Assembly: GCF_000710775.1 (NCBI RefSeq)
Contig: NZ_JOJP01000001.1
Location: 2,153,729 to 2,217,728 of the forward strand
DNA: 64,000 bases
Source of the DNA: Endozoicomonas elysicola
GTDB lineage: Bacteria > Pseudomonadota > Gammaproteobacteria > Pseudomonadales > Endozoicomonadaceae
Direction: 5' to 3'
Below the pieces are notes generated by a model. The model worked only from the letters and a program-made list of their open reading frames with translations. It had not been told where the DNA came from and did not search any database. Numbering within the stretch: position 1 is the stretch's first letter; each line of letters starts with the position of its first letter. This document shows, in pieces, positions 17,789 to 27,179 of the stretch. The position numbers and the translations under genes are program-made.

Positions 17789-19237
17789 TTATCCATCCAG
17801 CTTCTGTTTTAGAATCTGGTTAACCATACCGGGGTTGGCCTTGCCTTTGGAAGCCTTCATGCACTGGCCAACAAAAAAGCCGATCATTTTTCCGCGCTTG
17901 TCTTCAGGTGCTGCGCGATAGTTTTCGACCTGCTGGGCATTGCTTGCCAGAACTTCATCAATCATGGCTTCAATGGCTCCCGTATCGGTCACCTGCTTGA
18001 GACCTTTTTTCTCGATCACTTCATCAGCGGTGCTGCACTCACCTTGCCAGAGGACTTCAAAGACTTCTTTCGCGATTTTGCCGGAAATGGTGTTGTCTTT
18101 GATGCGTTTGATCAGGCCACCGAGCATGTTGGTAGAAACCGGGCTTTCAGTAATGCTGATACCGTTCTGGTTCAGGGACTTGGAGAGTTCACCCATAATC
18201 CAGTTGGCAGAGAGCTTGGCATCATCACTGACACTGACTGTGGCTTCAAAGTAGTGAGCGGTTGCCTGATCTGCTGAGAGAATCTCGGCGTCATAATCGC
18301 TCAGACCAAAATCAGTGATAAAGCGTGCCTTTTTGGCATCGGGCATTTCGGGCATTTCTGCCTTCAGTTTTTCAAGGCGACTGTCGTCAATAATAACAGG
18401 CAGCAGGTCTGGGCATGGGAAGTAACGGTAGTCGTTAGCTTCCTCTTTGCTGCGCATGGAGCGAGCCTCTCCGGTATCGCCGTTATAGAGACGGGTCTCC
18501 TGAATAACGGTACCACCATCTTCAATCAGTTCAATCTGGCGCTCTACTTCCTTGAAAATAGCTGCTTCCATAAATTTGAAAGAGTTCAGGTTTTTGGTTT
18601 CTGTACGGGTGCCTAGTTCCTTCTGGCCCTTTGGACGAACAGATACGTTTACGTCAAAGCGCATGGAGCCCTGTGACATTTCGCCATCACAAATACCCAG
18701 TGTGGTGACAATAGAGTGCAGTTTTTTAGCAAAAGCCACGGCTTCTTCAGCATTGCGGATATCAGGCTCAGTAACAATCTCAATCAGTGGAGTGCCTGCA
18801 CGGTTCAGGTCGATACCACTCATGCCGTGGAAGTCTTCGTGCAGGCTTTTTCCTGCATCTTCCTCCAAGTGGGCATGGTGGATTCGAATGCGTTTGGTGG
18901 AGCCGTCAGTCAAGGTGATATCAACGTGGCCGGCACCAACAATGGGTTTTTCCAGCTGGGTAGTCTGATAGCCTTTTGGCAGATCCGGGTAGAAGTAGTT
19001 TTTACGTTCGAAGACGTTGACCTTGTTGATCTCGGCGTCGATGCCCAGGCCAAACTTAACGGCCATGTTAATAGCTTCTTCGTTAACTACCGGCAGAATA
19101 CCTGGCAGGCCAAGATCTACCGCACAGGCCTGAGTGTTCGGTGCTGCACCAAAAGCAGTGGAGGCACCGGAAAAGATTTTGGTTTTGGTGGCGAGCTGGA
19201 CGTGAATCTCCAGTCCGATAACGGTTTCCCATTGCAT
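17789..19237 (-). CDS. gatB: Asp-tRNA(Asn)/Glu-tRNA(Gln) amidotransferase subunit B
   Basis: A 482-aa GatB. It starts [13 protein letters not shown] and carries [11 protein letters not shown], the cradle-domain glycines and [16 protein letters not shown]-type block (as [17 protein letters not shown]), with the C-terminal YqeY-like tail domain ending [20 protein letters not shown]. With GatA and GatC it converts misacylated Glu-tRNAGln or Asp-tRNAAsn to Gln- or Asn-tRNA in the cytoplasm. GatB binds the tRNA and activates the carboxylate with ATP. It is the last gene of the gatC-gatA-gatB operon, 11 bases after gatA. Confidence 0.97.
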   Translation of the reverse strand: MQWETVIGLEIHVQLATKTKIFSGASTAFGAAPNTQACAVDLGLPGILPVVNEEAINMAVKFGLGIDAEINKVNVFERKNYFYPDLPKGYQTTQLEKPIVGAGHVDITLTDGSTKRIRIHHAHLEEDAGKSLHEDFHGMSGIDLNRAGTPLIEIVTEPDIRNAEEAVAFAKKLHSIVTTLGICDGEMSQGSMRFDVNVSVRPKGQKELGTRTETKNLNSFKFMEAAIFKEVERQIELIEDGGTVIQETRLYNGDTGEARSMRSKEEANDYRYFPCPDLLPVIIDDSRLEKLKAEMPEMPDAKKARFITDFGLSDYDAEILSADQATAHYFEATVSVSDDAKLSANWIMGELSKSLNQNGISITESPVSTNMLGGLIKRIKDNTISGKIAKEVFEVLWQGECSTADEVIEKKGLKQVTDTGAIEAMIDEVLASNAQQVENYRAAPEDKRGKMIGFFVGQCMKASKGKANPGMVNQILKQKLDG

Positions 19238-19248
19238 GTTACTGTGTC

Positions 19249-20700
19249 CTATACCAATGCCGGAGATTTCTGGTGCCAGTCTGTCGCCTGCTGGAAGCGG
19301 TGACCAATATTCAGCAGACGGGCCTCATCAAAGTGCTGCCCTATAATCTGCAGACCTACAGGGCGATTATTTGCCATACCTGCTGGAACGGATAGTCCGG
19401 GAAGGCCAGCCAGGTTAACCGACAGTGTATAGATATCCGAGAGATACATGGCTACCGGGTCATTACTCATGGAGCCGATATCAAAGGCGGATGTTGGTGC
19501 ATTTGGCCCCATAATGACATCACATTCTTTGAATGCGTTGAGGAAGTCATCGCGGATCAGACGGCGAATCTGCTGTGCCTTACGATAGTAAGCATCGTAA
19601 TAGCCTGCAGAAAGGGCATAGGTACCAACAATAATACGACGTTTGACTTCTTCTCCAAAGCCTTCACTGCGGCTACGGATGTAGAGATCCATCAGGTCTT
19701 TTGGATCTTCACAGCGGTATCCAAAACGAACCCCGTCAAAGCGGGAAAGGTTGGATGAAGCTTCTGCTGGCGCAATGACATAGTAGGCAGGAATGCACAG
19801 CTCGGCATTGGGCAGACTGACTTCCTTAACCTTTGCACCAAGCTTTTCATACTCGGTGATAGCATTACGAATCTGCTGTTCGACTTCACTGTCCAAACCG
19901 GCCGTGAAATACTCTTTTGGCAGGCCGATGGTCAGACCTTCCAATGAATCATTCAGTGATGCTGTGTAGTCTGGTACTTCATGGTTCAGACAGGTGGAGT
20001 CTCTGGTATCGAAGCCAGCCATGGTGTTCAGCATAATGGCAGCATCTTCTGCAGAGCGGGTCATGGGGCCGGCCTGATCGAGGCTTGAGGCATAGGCGAC
20101 CATGCCATAACGGGATACTCTGCCGTAGGTTGGCTTGAGGCCGGTAATGCCGCAGTGGGAGGCAGGCTGGCGAATGGAGCCTCCAGTGTCTGTGCCGGTA
20201 GCGCCTGCTGCCAGCAGTGCTGATACGGCTGCTGCCGAACCACCGGAGGAGCCACCCGGGATTGCTGATTTGTCCCATGGGTTTTTGACTGGGCCGTAAT
20301 GGCTGTTTTCATTGGAAGAGCCCATGGCGAACTCATCCATATTGGTTTTGCCGAGCATTACTGCGCCGGCATCTTTGAATTTACCGGTTACGGTGGATTC
20401 GTATGGGGCAATAAAGTTGTCCAGCATTTTGGAGCCACAGGAGGTCTTAACGCCTTCCGTGCAAAACAGGTCTTTATGGGCAACAGGAATCCCGGTCATG
20501 GCATTGGCATTGCCTGCAGTACGCAATGCGTCCGCTGCTTTTGCCTGTTTCAGGGCTAATTCTTCAGTCACCGTAATGAAGCTGTTAATGTCACCATCAT
20601 ACTGCTTGATTCGGTCAAGATAACTTTGTGTCAGTTCGACACTGGATATTTCGCCACTGGCTAATGCCCGGCTCTGTTCTGTAATGGTTTTATCGTACAT
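19249..20700 (-). CDS. gatA: Asp-tRNA(Asn)/Glu-tRNA(Gln) amidotransferase subunit A
   Basis: A 483-aa amidase-signature protein. The Ser-cisSer-Lys triad is visible: Lys in [10 protein letters not shown], the cis-Ser in [12 protein letters not shown], and the nucleophile Ser in [12 protein letters not shown]. The remaining [13 protein letters not shown] and [10 protein letters not shown] blocks are standard GatA. The subunit hydrolyses glutamine to supply ammonia that is channelled to GatB. Full family length. gatC lies 128 bases upstream and gatB 11 bases downstream on the same strand. Confidence 0.97.
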   Translation of the reverse strand: MYDKTITEQSRALASGEISSVELTQSYLDRIKQYDGDINSFITVTEELALKQAKAADALRTAGNANAMTGIPVAHKDLFCTEGVKTSCGSKMLDNFIAPYESTVTGKFKDAGAVMLGKTNMDEFAMGSSNENSHYGPVKNPWDKSAIPGGSSGGSAAAVSALLAAGATGTDTGGSIRQPASHCGITGLKPTYGRVSRYGMVAYASSLDQAGPMTRSAEDAAIMLNTMAGFDTRDSTCLNHEVPDYTASLNDSLEGLTIGLPKEYFTAGLDSEVEQQIRNAITEYEKLGAKVKEVSLPNAELCIPAYYVIAPAEASSNLSRFDGVRFGYRCEDPKDLMDLYIRSRSEGFGEEVKRRIIVGTYALSAGYYDAYYRKAQQIRRLIRDDFLNAFKECDVIMGPNAPTSAFDIGSMSNDPVAMYLSDIYTLSVNLAGLPGLSVPAGMANNRPVGLQIIGQHFDEARLLNIGHRFQQATDWHQKSPALV

Positions 20701-20828
20701 GGGATTCGGTCGGTTGGAAGACGTATTGTATAGAAGAGGCTCAGCTTCTACCGGACTCAGAGCAGTTACTATGAAAATAATGCCATTTCGGCTTTTCTAC
20801 CATGTTTACTGCTTCAGCAACTATCGTG

Positions 20829-21116
20829 TTACTCAATAACACGGGGAACCAGAAAGAGGCCTTCTTCGACGGCAGGTGCACAGCTTTGTAATTGTTCCCG
20901 TTGATTTTCTTCGGTTACGATGTCAGGCCGCAGGCGCTGGATTGCATCCAGAGGGTGTGCCAAGGGCTCAACGCCCTGTGTATCTATGGCCTGCATTCTA
21001 TCGACCAGTTCCAGTATACTGCCGATGGTGGCGGTTGTTGCTTCCACGGCATTGTCGTCAATGGATAAACGTGCAAGGTGTGCAACCTTTTTGACTCCAG
21101 AGGCGTCGATGGCCAT
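20829..21116 (-). CDS. gatC: Asp-tRNA(Asn)/Glu-tRNA(Gln) amidotransferase subunit C
   Basis: A 95-aa GatC. ATG at 21116 is chosen: the protein then begins [17 protein letters not shown], as in relatives, and GGAGA lies about ten bases upstream; the in-frame upstream start at 21146 would add ten atypical residues. The C-terminal [14 protein letters not shown] and [11 protein letters not shown] are typical. GatC wraps around GatA and stabilises the complex. First gene of the operon, divergent from mreB as in Pseudomonas. Confidence 0.95.
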   Translation of the reverse strand: MAIDASGVKKVAHLARLSIDDNAVEATTATIGSILELVDRMQAIDTQGVEPLAHPLDAIQRLRPDIVTEENQREQLQSCAPAVEEGLFLVPRVIE

Positions 21117-21142
21117 TGGTTTGATTTCTCCATAAATAAACA

Positions 21143-21169
21143 ACAATGAGTGAAAAAATCACTTATTGT
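21143..21169. promoter_or_regulatory. Interrupted palindrome upstream of gatC
   Basis: ACAATGAGTGA and TCACTTATTGT are inverted copies with one G-T mismatch and a 5-base A spacer, 27-53 bases upstream of the gatC start. It could be an operator or a hairpin in the gatC leader; its role is unknown. Confidence 0.4.
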
Positions 21170-21239
21170 GTAGTCAGGCTATGAAAGTGATTATCGAATT
21201 TCAGATAATATCACTTCTAAATAAATAAGGAGCTAATGT

Positions 21240-21311
21240 ATGGGTTGGCCACTTATTTCTCAAGGGTTTCATGGATATGGATGCGGTAAGTCAGCGGAGT
21301 TCTCTCTATAG
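21240..21311 (+). CDS. Possible 23-aa small ORF upstream of mreB
   Basis: ATG at 21240 is preceded by AAGGAG with a 7-base spacer, the best ribosome site in this intergenic region. The frame encodes 23 residues beginning MGWPLISQGF and stops 240 bases before mreB. It could be a leader peptide or a chance site; there is no homology I recognise. Confidence 0.25.
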   Translation: MGWPLISQGFHGYGCGKSAEFSL

Positions 21312-21532
21312 GAAAGGTAAGCAGAGTGCGGGTTGCTGTAAAAAATAAACCGCTATCCATTGGGGAAATGCATGGGCTGCCACCTGATTTTTCGGTAAAT
21401 CCCAGTAATGGAGCCTTTGTCCGAATGCTTTCACTGAGGTAAATGATTCAGGCACAGTTCCCACAGAGCACAATTGCTGCTTGCCCTCTGGAGACAGCAT
21501 TGTTAGAGTTTCTAGAATTACCCAAGCCTTGA

Positions 21533-22588
<1,056 letters not shown>

Positions 22589-22631
22589 TCAGGTGCTCCA
22601 GCCTCTGTTAGTCAAAATTTATTTGCAAAAT

Positions 22632-22666
22632 AATCAGCAATATTTCCTGTGGAGATATTGCTGATT
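22632..22666 (+). terminator. Hairpin between mreB and mreC
   Basis: AATCAGCAATAT and ATATTGCTGATT form a perfect 12-bp stem with an 11-base loop, followed by a T-rich stretch (TGCTATTTTAG). It may terminate part of the mreB transcripts and lower mreCD expression. Confidence 0.6.
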
Positions 22667-22924
22667 TGCTATTTTAGACTGCCGTCAGGCAAAGTTGATT
22701 ATTGCTTTTTAATCAGCGACCCGGTTTCTGTTGTGTCTATACCTCTTGGGCTTCAGAGGTTTATAAATGGTCGTTGATAATTATCATTACTTCACACAGC
22801 GGATCGCTGGAAAATGCCAGTCTCAGTCAGGCTGACAGCACAGTTTTTGTAAACCATCATAATCTGGAGAGGTGGGTGAATTTACAAATGGCATTTTCAA
22901 TGTAAGTAGCATACTGAGGCCTGG

Positions 22925-22940
22925 TAAGGAGCAGGTTATT
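22925..22940 (+). promoter_or_regulatory. Ribosome binding site pointing at an ATT start of mreC
   Basis: TAAGGAG (22925-22931) is followed by six bases and then ATT (22938-22940). This is the only ribosome site at correct spacing near the expected N-terminus of MreC and decides the start. Confidence 0.6.
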
Positions 22941-23849
22941 AAACCGATTTTCAGTCAAGGCCAGTCACTGGTTACACGATTTGTTTTGCTAGGCATCTTG
23001 TCACTGGCATTATTGTATTTTGATCATAGCTATCGAGCACTGTCACAGGTTCGCCAATGGTTGACCGTCGCCGCTACTCCCGTTCTCTTTCTTGCGGACC
23101 TGCCTGGGCGTATATGGGGGACGGCATCACAAGTTGTTATATCGCATAATGAGTTGTTGCAGGAAAATGCCCGCCTGAAAGCCAGAAACCTGATTCTTGA
23201 GCAGAAAGTTCAGAAGCTGGCGTCACTTACAGCACAAAATATTCGTTTGAGAGAATTGTTGAACTCTTCTGAACTGGTGGATGAGCAGGTGCTGGTCTCT
23301 GAAGTTGTCGGTGTTGATCCTGACCCATTCAGGCATCGTGTGGTTATTAATAAAGGCTCTTTCGATAAAGTCTATGAAGGTCAGGCCATCCTGGATGCTC
23401 ATGGTGTTATGGGACAGGTGGTTGAAGTCAGTCCTGTGAGCAGTCGGATATTGATGCTGACTGATTTGGCTGCGCGAGTCCCTGTTCAGAATAACCGAAC
23501 CAAGTATCGAGCCATTGCTGCAGGCACTGGCCGGGCAGACCGTCTTGAGTTGTTGCACATTCCGACCACAGAGGATTTTCAGGAGGGGGACCTGTTAACC
23601 AGTTCCGGTCTTGGAGGTATCTATCCGGAAGGTTATCCCGTCGGTGTGGTCACTCATGTCAGGCATAAACCGGGTGATGCCTTTGCCACTATTGAGGTTC
23701 AGCCTCTGGCAGAAGTGAACCGAAGCCGGGTTGTGCTTCTTGTTTTTCGTGAGGTTAAGGATCTCATTGAGCCGGTGGAGCCAGTACTATCAGAACCCAT
23801 AAAAGAGCCAGAATCGATCAAAAAGACTGAAGAGGGGCGGGCGTTATGA
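22938..23849 (+). CDS. mreC: Rod-shape determining protein MreC, probable ATT start
   Basis: A ~303-aa MreC. Residues after the proposed start read (I)KPIFSQGQSLVTRF, which lines up with E. coli MreC starting MKPIFSRGPSL. No ATG is available there: the codons are GTT ATT AAA, and ATT sits six bases after TAAGGAG. The upstream in-frame GTG at 22872 would add 22 residues and has poor spacing. After a transmembrane helix (LLGILSLALLYF) come a coiled coil (ENARLKARNLILEQKVQKL) and the periplasmic beta-domain with SGLGGIYPEGYPVGVV. MreC links MreB to the wall synthases. The 3' end overlaps mreD by four bases. Confidence 0.9.
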   Translation: MKPIFSQGQSLVTRFVLLGILSLALLYFDHSYRALSQVRQWLTVAATPVLFLADLPGRIWGTASQVVISHNELLQENARLKARNLILEQKVQKLASLTAQNIRLRELLNSSELVDEQVLVSEVVGVDPDPFRHRVVINKGSFDKVYEGQAILDAHGVMGQVVEVSPVSSRILMLTDLAARVPVQNNRTKYRAIAAGTGRADRLELLHIPTTEDFQEGDLLTSSGLGGIYPEGYPVGVVTHVRHKPGDAFATIEVQPLAEVNRSRVVLLVFREVKDLIEPVEPVLSEPIKEPESIKKTEEGRAL

Positions 23850-24331
23850 TTCAGCAGGCTAATGCCCACTGGGTTGTTTGGATGACCCTGCTGGTTGCTG
23901 CGATGTTCAGTATTATGCCGTTGCCAGAGTGGTTATCACTGATGCGCCCGGCATGGGTGCCTCTTGTTGTCATTTACTGGGTTTTGGCGTTACCTGAACG
24001 ATTCGGTTTGTTATTTGCCTTTATCACTGGCTTGTTGCTGGATGTATTTCAGGGAAGCCTGTTTGGCCTTAACTCCCTTGGCATGTTGATGGTTGCATTT
24101 ATTGTACTCAGCCTGCATCGGCGATTGAGGTTGTTTCCTGTCTGGCAGCAGGCATTTATGGTGTTTTTAATGGTTGGTTTTTACCAGGTATTGCTTCTTT
24201 GGGTGCGAAGCGCTGCTGGGGATACGGTTCCATCAGTCTGGTATCTTCTGCCTTCCGTTTCCAGTGCTGTGATCTGGCCCTGGGTTATGTCCGGGTTGCG
24301 CTTTTTGAGGCGTTATTTTCGCGTAGTGTAG
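23846..24331 (+). CDS. mreD: Rod-shape determining protein MreD
   Basis: A 161-aa inner-membrane protein with about five or six hydrophobic helices and no soluble domain, as expected for MreD. Recognisable segments are SLMRPAWVPLVVIYWVLALP and GLLLDVFQGSLFGLNSLGML. MreD works with MreC in the elongasome. The ATG overlaps the mreC stop as ATGA, indicating translational coupling. maf follows 37 bases downstream. Confidence 0.93.
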   Translation: MIQQANAHWVVWMTLLVAAMFSIMPLPEWLSLMRPAWVPLVVIYWVLALPERFGLLFAFITGLLLDVFQGSLFGLNSLGMLMVAFIVLSLHRRLRLFPVWQQAFMVFLMVGFYQVLLLWVRSAAGDTVPSVWYLLPSVSSAVIWPWVMSGLRFLRRYFRVV

Positions 24332-24368
24332 CCTTATACTCCCAAGGCGACCGAATACAGAGTTTAAG

Positions 24369-24953
24369 ATGATCTATCTTGCTTCCCAGTCCCCACGCCG
24401 AGCTGAATTGCTGAAACAGATAGGCGTACCTTTTCAAAAATTGATTTGTGACATTGATGAAACGCCTTTCTCGCAGGAAGCTGCCTCTGACTATGTACTG
24501 AGAATGGCTCGGGAAAAAGCAGAAGCAGGCTGGCAGGAAGTGCTTTCGTCAGGTTCAGTCAAAATGCCGCTTCTTGCTGCTGACACTACGGTTGTCTGCA
24601 ATAACCAGATTCTTGGTAAGCCCCGGAATACAGACGATGCTCGTCACATGTTAAAAATGCTTTCCGGTAACACCCATCAGGTGATGAGCGCCGTAGCCAT
24701 CACGGATGGTGAACAACACCATTCAGAAATTTCTGTGACAAATGTTGTGTTTAATAAACTGACTGATCAGTTAATTAAAGACTATATTGCAACGGGTGAG
24801 CCAATGGATAAAGCAGGCGGATACGGTATTCAAGGTTACGGTGCAGTTCTTGTTGCCAGTATATCCGGTAGCTATTCAGCGGTAGTTGGGCTGCCGTTAA
24901 TGGAAACTTCTCACCTTCTTGATCACTTTAATATCCTGGTTTGGCAAGCTTAG
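24369..24953 (+). CDS. maf: Maf-like nucleoside triphosphate pyrophosphatase
   Basis: A 194-aa Maf protein. Marks are LASQSPRRAELLKQIG, DIDETPF, MAREKAEAG, LAADTTVVCNN and the C-terminal TGEPMDKAGGYGIQGYGAVLV with SYSAVVGLPL. Position next to mreD and rng and the residue pattern fit the YhdE type, which hydrolyses dTTP, UTP and modified pyrimidine nucleotides as a house-cleaning enzyme. It follows mreD closely, so it is probably read from the mre transcript. The gap to rng (455 bases) contains a structured leader. Confidence 0.92.
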   Translation: MIYLASQSPRRAELLKQIGVPFQKLICDIDETPFSQEAASDYVLRMAREKAEAGWQEVLSSGSVKMPLLAADTTVVCNNQILGKPRNTDDARHMLKMLSGNTHQVMSAVAITDGEQHHSEISVTNVVFNKLTDQLIKDYIATGEPMDKAGGYGIQGYGAVLVASISGSYSAVVGLPLMETSHLLDHFNILVWQA

Positions 24954-25183
24954 GGGCTGGGCATATGACTAATTGTGAACATCCACTTGTGACTTTATGC
25001 TTTTATTTTGGACTGTAATGTCTGGATGAGGGTTTTAAAGAGTTCGGAATAATAAATACAGTAAGAAAAATACAGTTATCTTTCGCCTGAAAGTCTCTTG
25101 GAACAGTTTTTGGTATAAAGTTTGTCAGGAAGCAAAAAACGCACACTGATTACTGGTATGATCGAACTAACTGGACTGTATAT

Positions 25184-25290
25184 CTGTCAGGAAGCTGCCG
25201 GACTTAGCCGATCGTAGCGAGAAAAAATGGCCAAATCCGGCTTTTTCTATGTAGGTCAGTGGTAAGTCCGACAGCCTTCTGGTACATCAG
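25184..25290 (+). promoter_or_regulatory. Structured leader with terminator-like hairpin upstream of rng
   Basis: In the 455-base maf-rng gap, GCCGGACTTAGCC (25197-25209) can pair with GGCCAAATCCGGC (25229-25241; 11 of 13 pairs), immediately followed by TTTTTCT: a terminator-like hairpin. The same 5' arm, extended as GAAGCTGCCGGACTTA, can instead pair with TAAGTCCGACAGCCTTC (25263-25279). The two pairings exclude each other. This could be the end of the mre-maf transcript, an attenuator, or a cleavage-sensitive leader controlling rng. The rest of the gap shows no gene. Confidence 0.5.
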
Positions 25291-25408
25291 CTCTACTAAA
25301 GGATTGGTGACAGTGTATTGACCTGTGGTGCCTCAATTTCCGAATCAATTTTCGGGTAAAAAAACCAGGCATTACAGGTCAATGCATTAAAGGAATTGAG
25401 GGACTGGG

Positions 25409-26899
25409 ATGAGCGAAGAAATTCTCATGAATATCACGCCCATGGAATCACGGGTGGCTCTCGTTGAAAATGGGGTGCTGCAGGAGATCTATGTCGAGCG
25501 GGCTCGTAGTCGCGGTATTGTTGGCAATATTTATAAAGGTAAAGTCGTCCGGGTTCTGCCAGGTATGCAGGCTGCTTTTGTCGATATTGGCCTTGAGCGA
25601 GCTGCGTTTATCCATGCCAGTGAAATTGCACCAAGGCAGGAAAAAAACAGCGAGGATACTCAGGAACGTCCTATCTATGAACTGGTGCATGAAGGCCAGT
25701 CTCTGGTGGTTCAGGTCACTAAAGACCCGCTTGGAACTAAAGGGGCCCGTTTAACCACGCACATCTCAATCCCTGCCCGCTATCTGGTACATATGCCCAA
25801 AAATAACCATGTGGGCATTTCCCTTCGCATAGAAGATGTCGAGGAGCGCGAGCGTCTCCGACAATTGGTAGAGTCCTGCCTTGAGGGCCAAAGTGAAAGC
25901 CCTTCTGAATATTCTGCAGACCCGGGCGGCTTTATTTTGAGAACGGCTGCTGAAGGTATTGGTGATGCTGAGGTTCGGGCGGATATTCTTTTCCTGCGCA
26001 GGCTGTGGGATACCATTGAAGAAAATATCAAGGACAGTAAGGCCCCCGCGACGGTTTATGAAGATCTTCCTCTACATCTTCGAACCATGCGAGACCTGGT
26101 GAATCCGAACATTGAGAAAATTCGAATTGATTCTCGAGAAACGTTTGAGAAAGTTTCCAAGTTCGTGAAAAAACTGGTCCCAGAGATCGACGGCCGGGTG
26201 GAATATTACCCTGGTGAACGGCCAATTTTTGATTTATTTGGTGTTGAGGATGAAATTAATAAGGCGTTAAGTCGTAAGGTTCAGTTGAAATCAGGGGGGT
26301 ACCTGATACTTGATCAAACTGAGGCAATGACGACCATTGACGTCAATACCGGTGCATTTGTTGGTCACCGGAACCTGGAAGAGACTATATTCAAAACCAA
26401 CCTTGAGGCCGCTGTGGCCATTGCCCGCCAGCTCAGGTTACGGAATCTTGGTGGTATCATTATCATTGATTTTATTGATATGGAAGATTCGGAGCACCAG
26501 CGCCAGGTTCAGCGGGCCTTTGAAAAAGCAATGGAGCAGGATCACGCCAAGACCAATTTTACGGGTGTCAGTGAGTTGGGTCTGGTGGAGATGACTCGCA
26601 AGAGAACCCGGGAGTCACTGGAGAATGTTCTGTGTGAGTCCTGTCCAACCTGTGAAGGCCGTGGCACACTGAAAACTGCAGAAACGGTATGTTATGAAAT
26701 CTTCCGGGAAATCCTCCGGGCTGTTCGGGCATACGACGGTGACAGTTATATGGTGCTGGCATCTGAGGCGGTCATTGACCGCTTGTTGGATGAAGAGTCC
26801 AATAATGTGGCTGACCTTGAAGAGTTTATTCAAAAGCCGATTCGTTTTCAGGTTGAACCCATTTATACCCAGGAGCAGTTTGATGTAGTTCTGGTTTAA
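25409..26899 (+). CDS. rng: Ribonuclease G
   Basis: A 496-aa RNase G, full family length and without the long C-terminal scaffold of RNase E. It has the N-terminal S1 domain (GNIYKGKVVRVLPGMQAAFVDIG), the catalytic DNase I-like domain with Mg-binding acidic residues in TTIDVNTGAFVG and IIIDFIDMED, and the zinc-link CESCPTCEGRG. RNase G cuts single-stranded AU-rich RNA, including 16S rRNA precursor and some mRNAs. It is the usual partner of mreBCD-maf. GAGGGA precedes the ATG. A hairpin follows the stop. Confidence 0.96.
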   Translation: MSEEILMNITPMESRVALVENGVLQEIYVERARSRGIVGNIYKGKVVRVLPGMQAAFVDIGLERAAFIHASEIAPRQEKNSEDTQERPIYELVHEGQSLVVQVTKDPLGTKGARLTTHISIPARYLVHMPKNNHVGISLRIEDVEERERLRQLVESCLEGQSESPSEYSADPGGFILRTAAEGIGDAEVRADILFLRRLWDTIEENIKDSKAPATVYEDLPLHLRTMRDLVNPNIEKIRIDSRETFEKVSKFVKKLVPEIDGRVEYYPGERPIFDLFGVEDEINKALSRKVQLKSGGYLILDQTEAMTTIDVNTGAFVGHRNLEETIFKTNLEAAVAIARQLRLRNLGGIIIIDFIDMEDSEHQRQVQRAFEKAMEQDHAKTNFTGVSELGLVEMTRKRTRESLENVLCESCPTCEGRGTLKTAETVCYEIFREILRAVRAYDGDSYMVLASEAVIDRLLDEESNNVADLEEFIQKPIRFQVEPIYTQEQFDVVLV

Positions 26900-26921
26900 C
26901 TGGCGAATTTGGTACTTTTAG

Positions 26922-26958
26922 AAATGCGGTTTCTCATTAGTTGTGAGAAGCCGCATTT
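26922..26958 (+). terminator. Hairpin after rng
   Basis: AAATGCGG-TTTCTCA pairs with TGAGAAG-CCGCATTT around a short loop, 23 bases after the rng stop, followed by CGTTTATG. A terminator or 3'-stabilising structure. Confidence 0.55.
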
Positions 26959-27179
26959 CGTTTATGAAAATACTGTTTATTTTGTCATGAATATTATTGA
27001 GCTGGGGTTGAGGTTTCATTGATAGTTATTGTTGTTTTGGGCCAGTCTGATTCTGGGCAGGTTGATGGTTTGTCAGGGCAGGGCCACGGTTGTTGAAGCG
27101 GATTTTAAACAGCCTTAAGCGGACTACTCCGCTCAAACGGAATCCAGAGGGTGTAAAGACTCAGTCTGGTGGCATATCT

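Noticed and set aside
18716-19303. 195-codon open frame antisense to gatB/gatA
   Set aside because: Lies fully opposite well-conserved gat genes, has no ribosome site or family resemblance.
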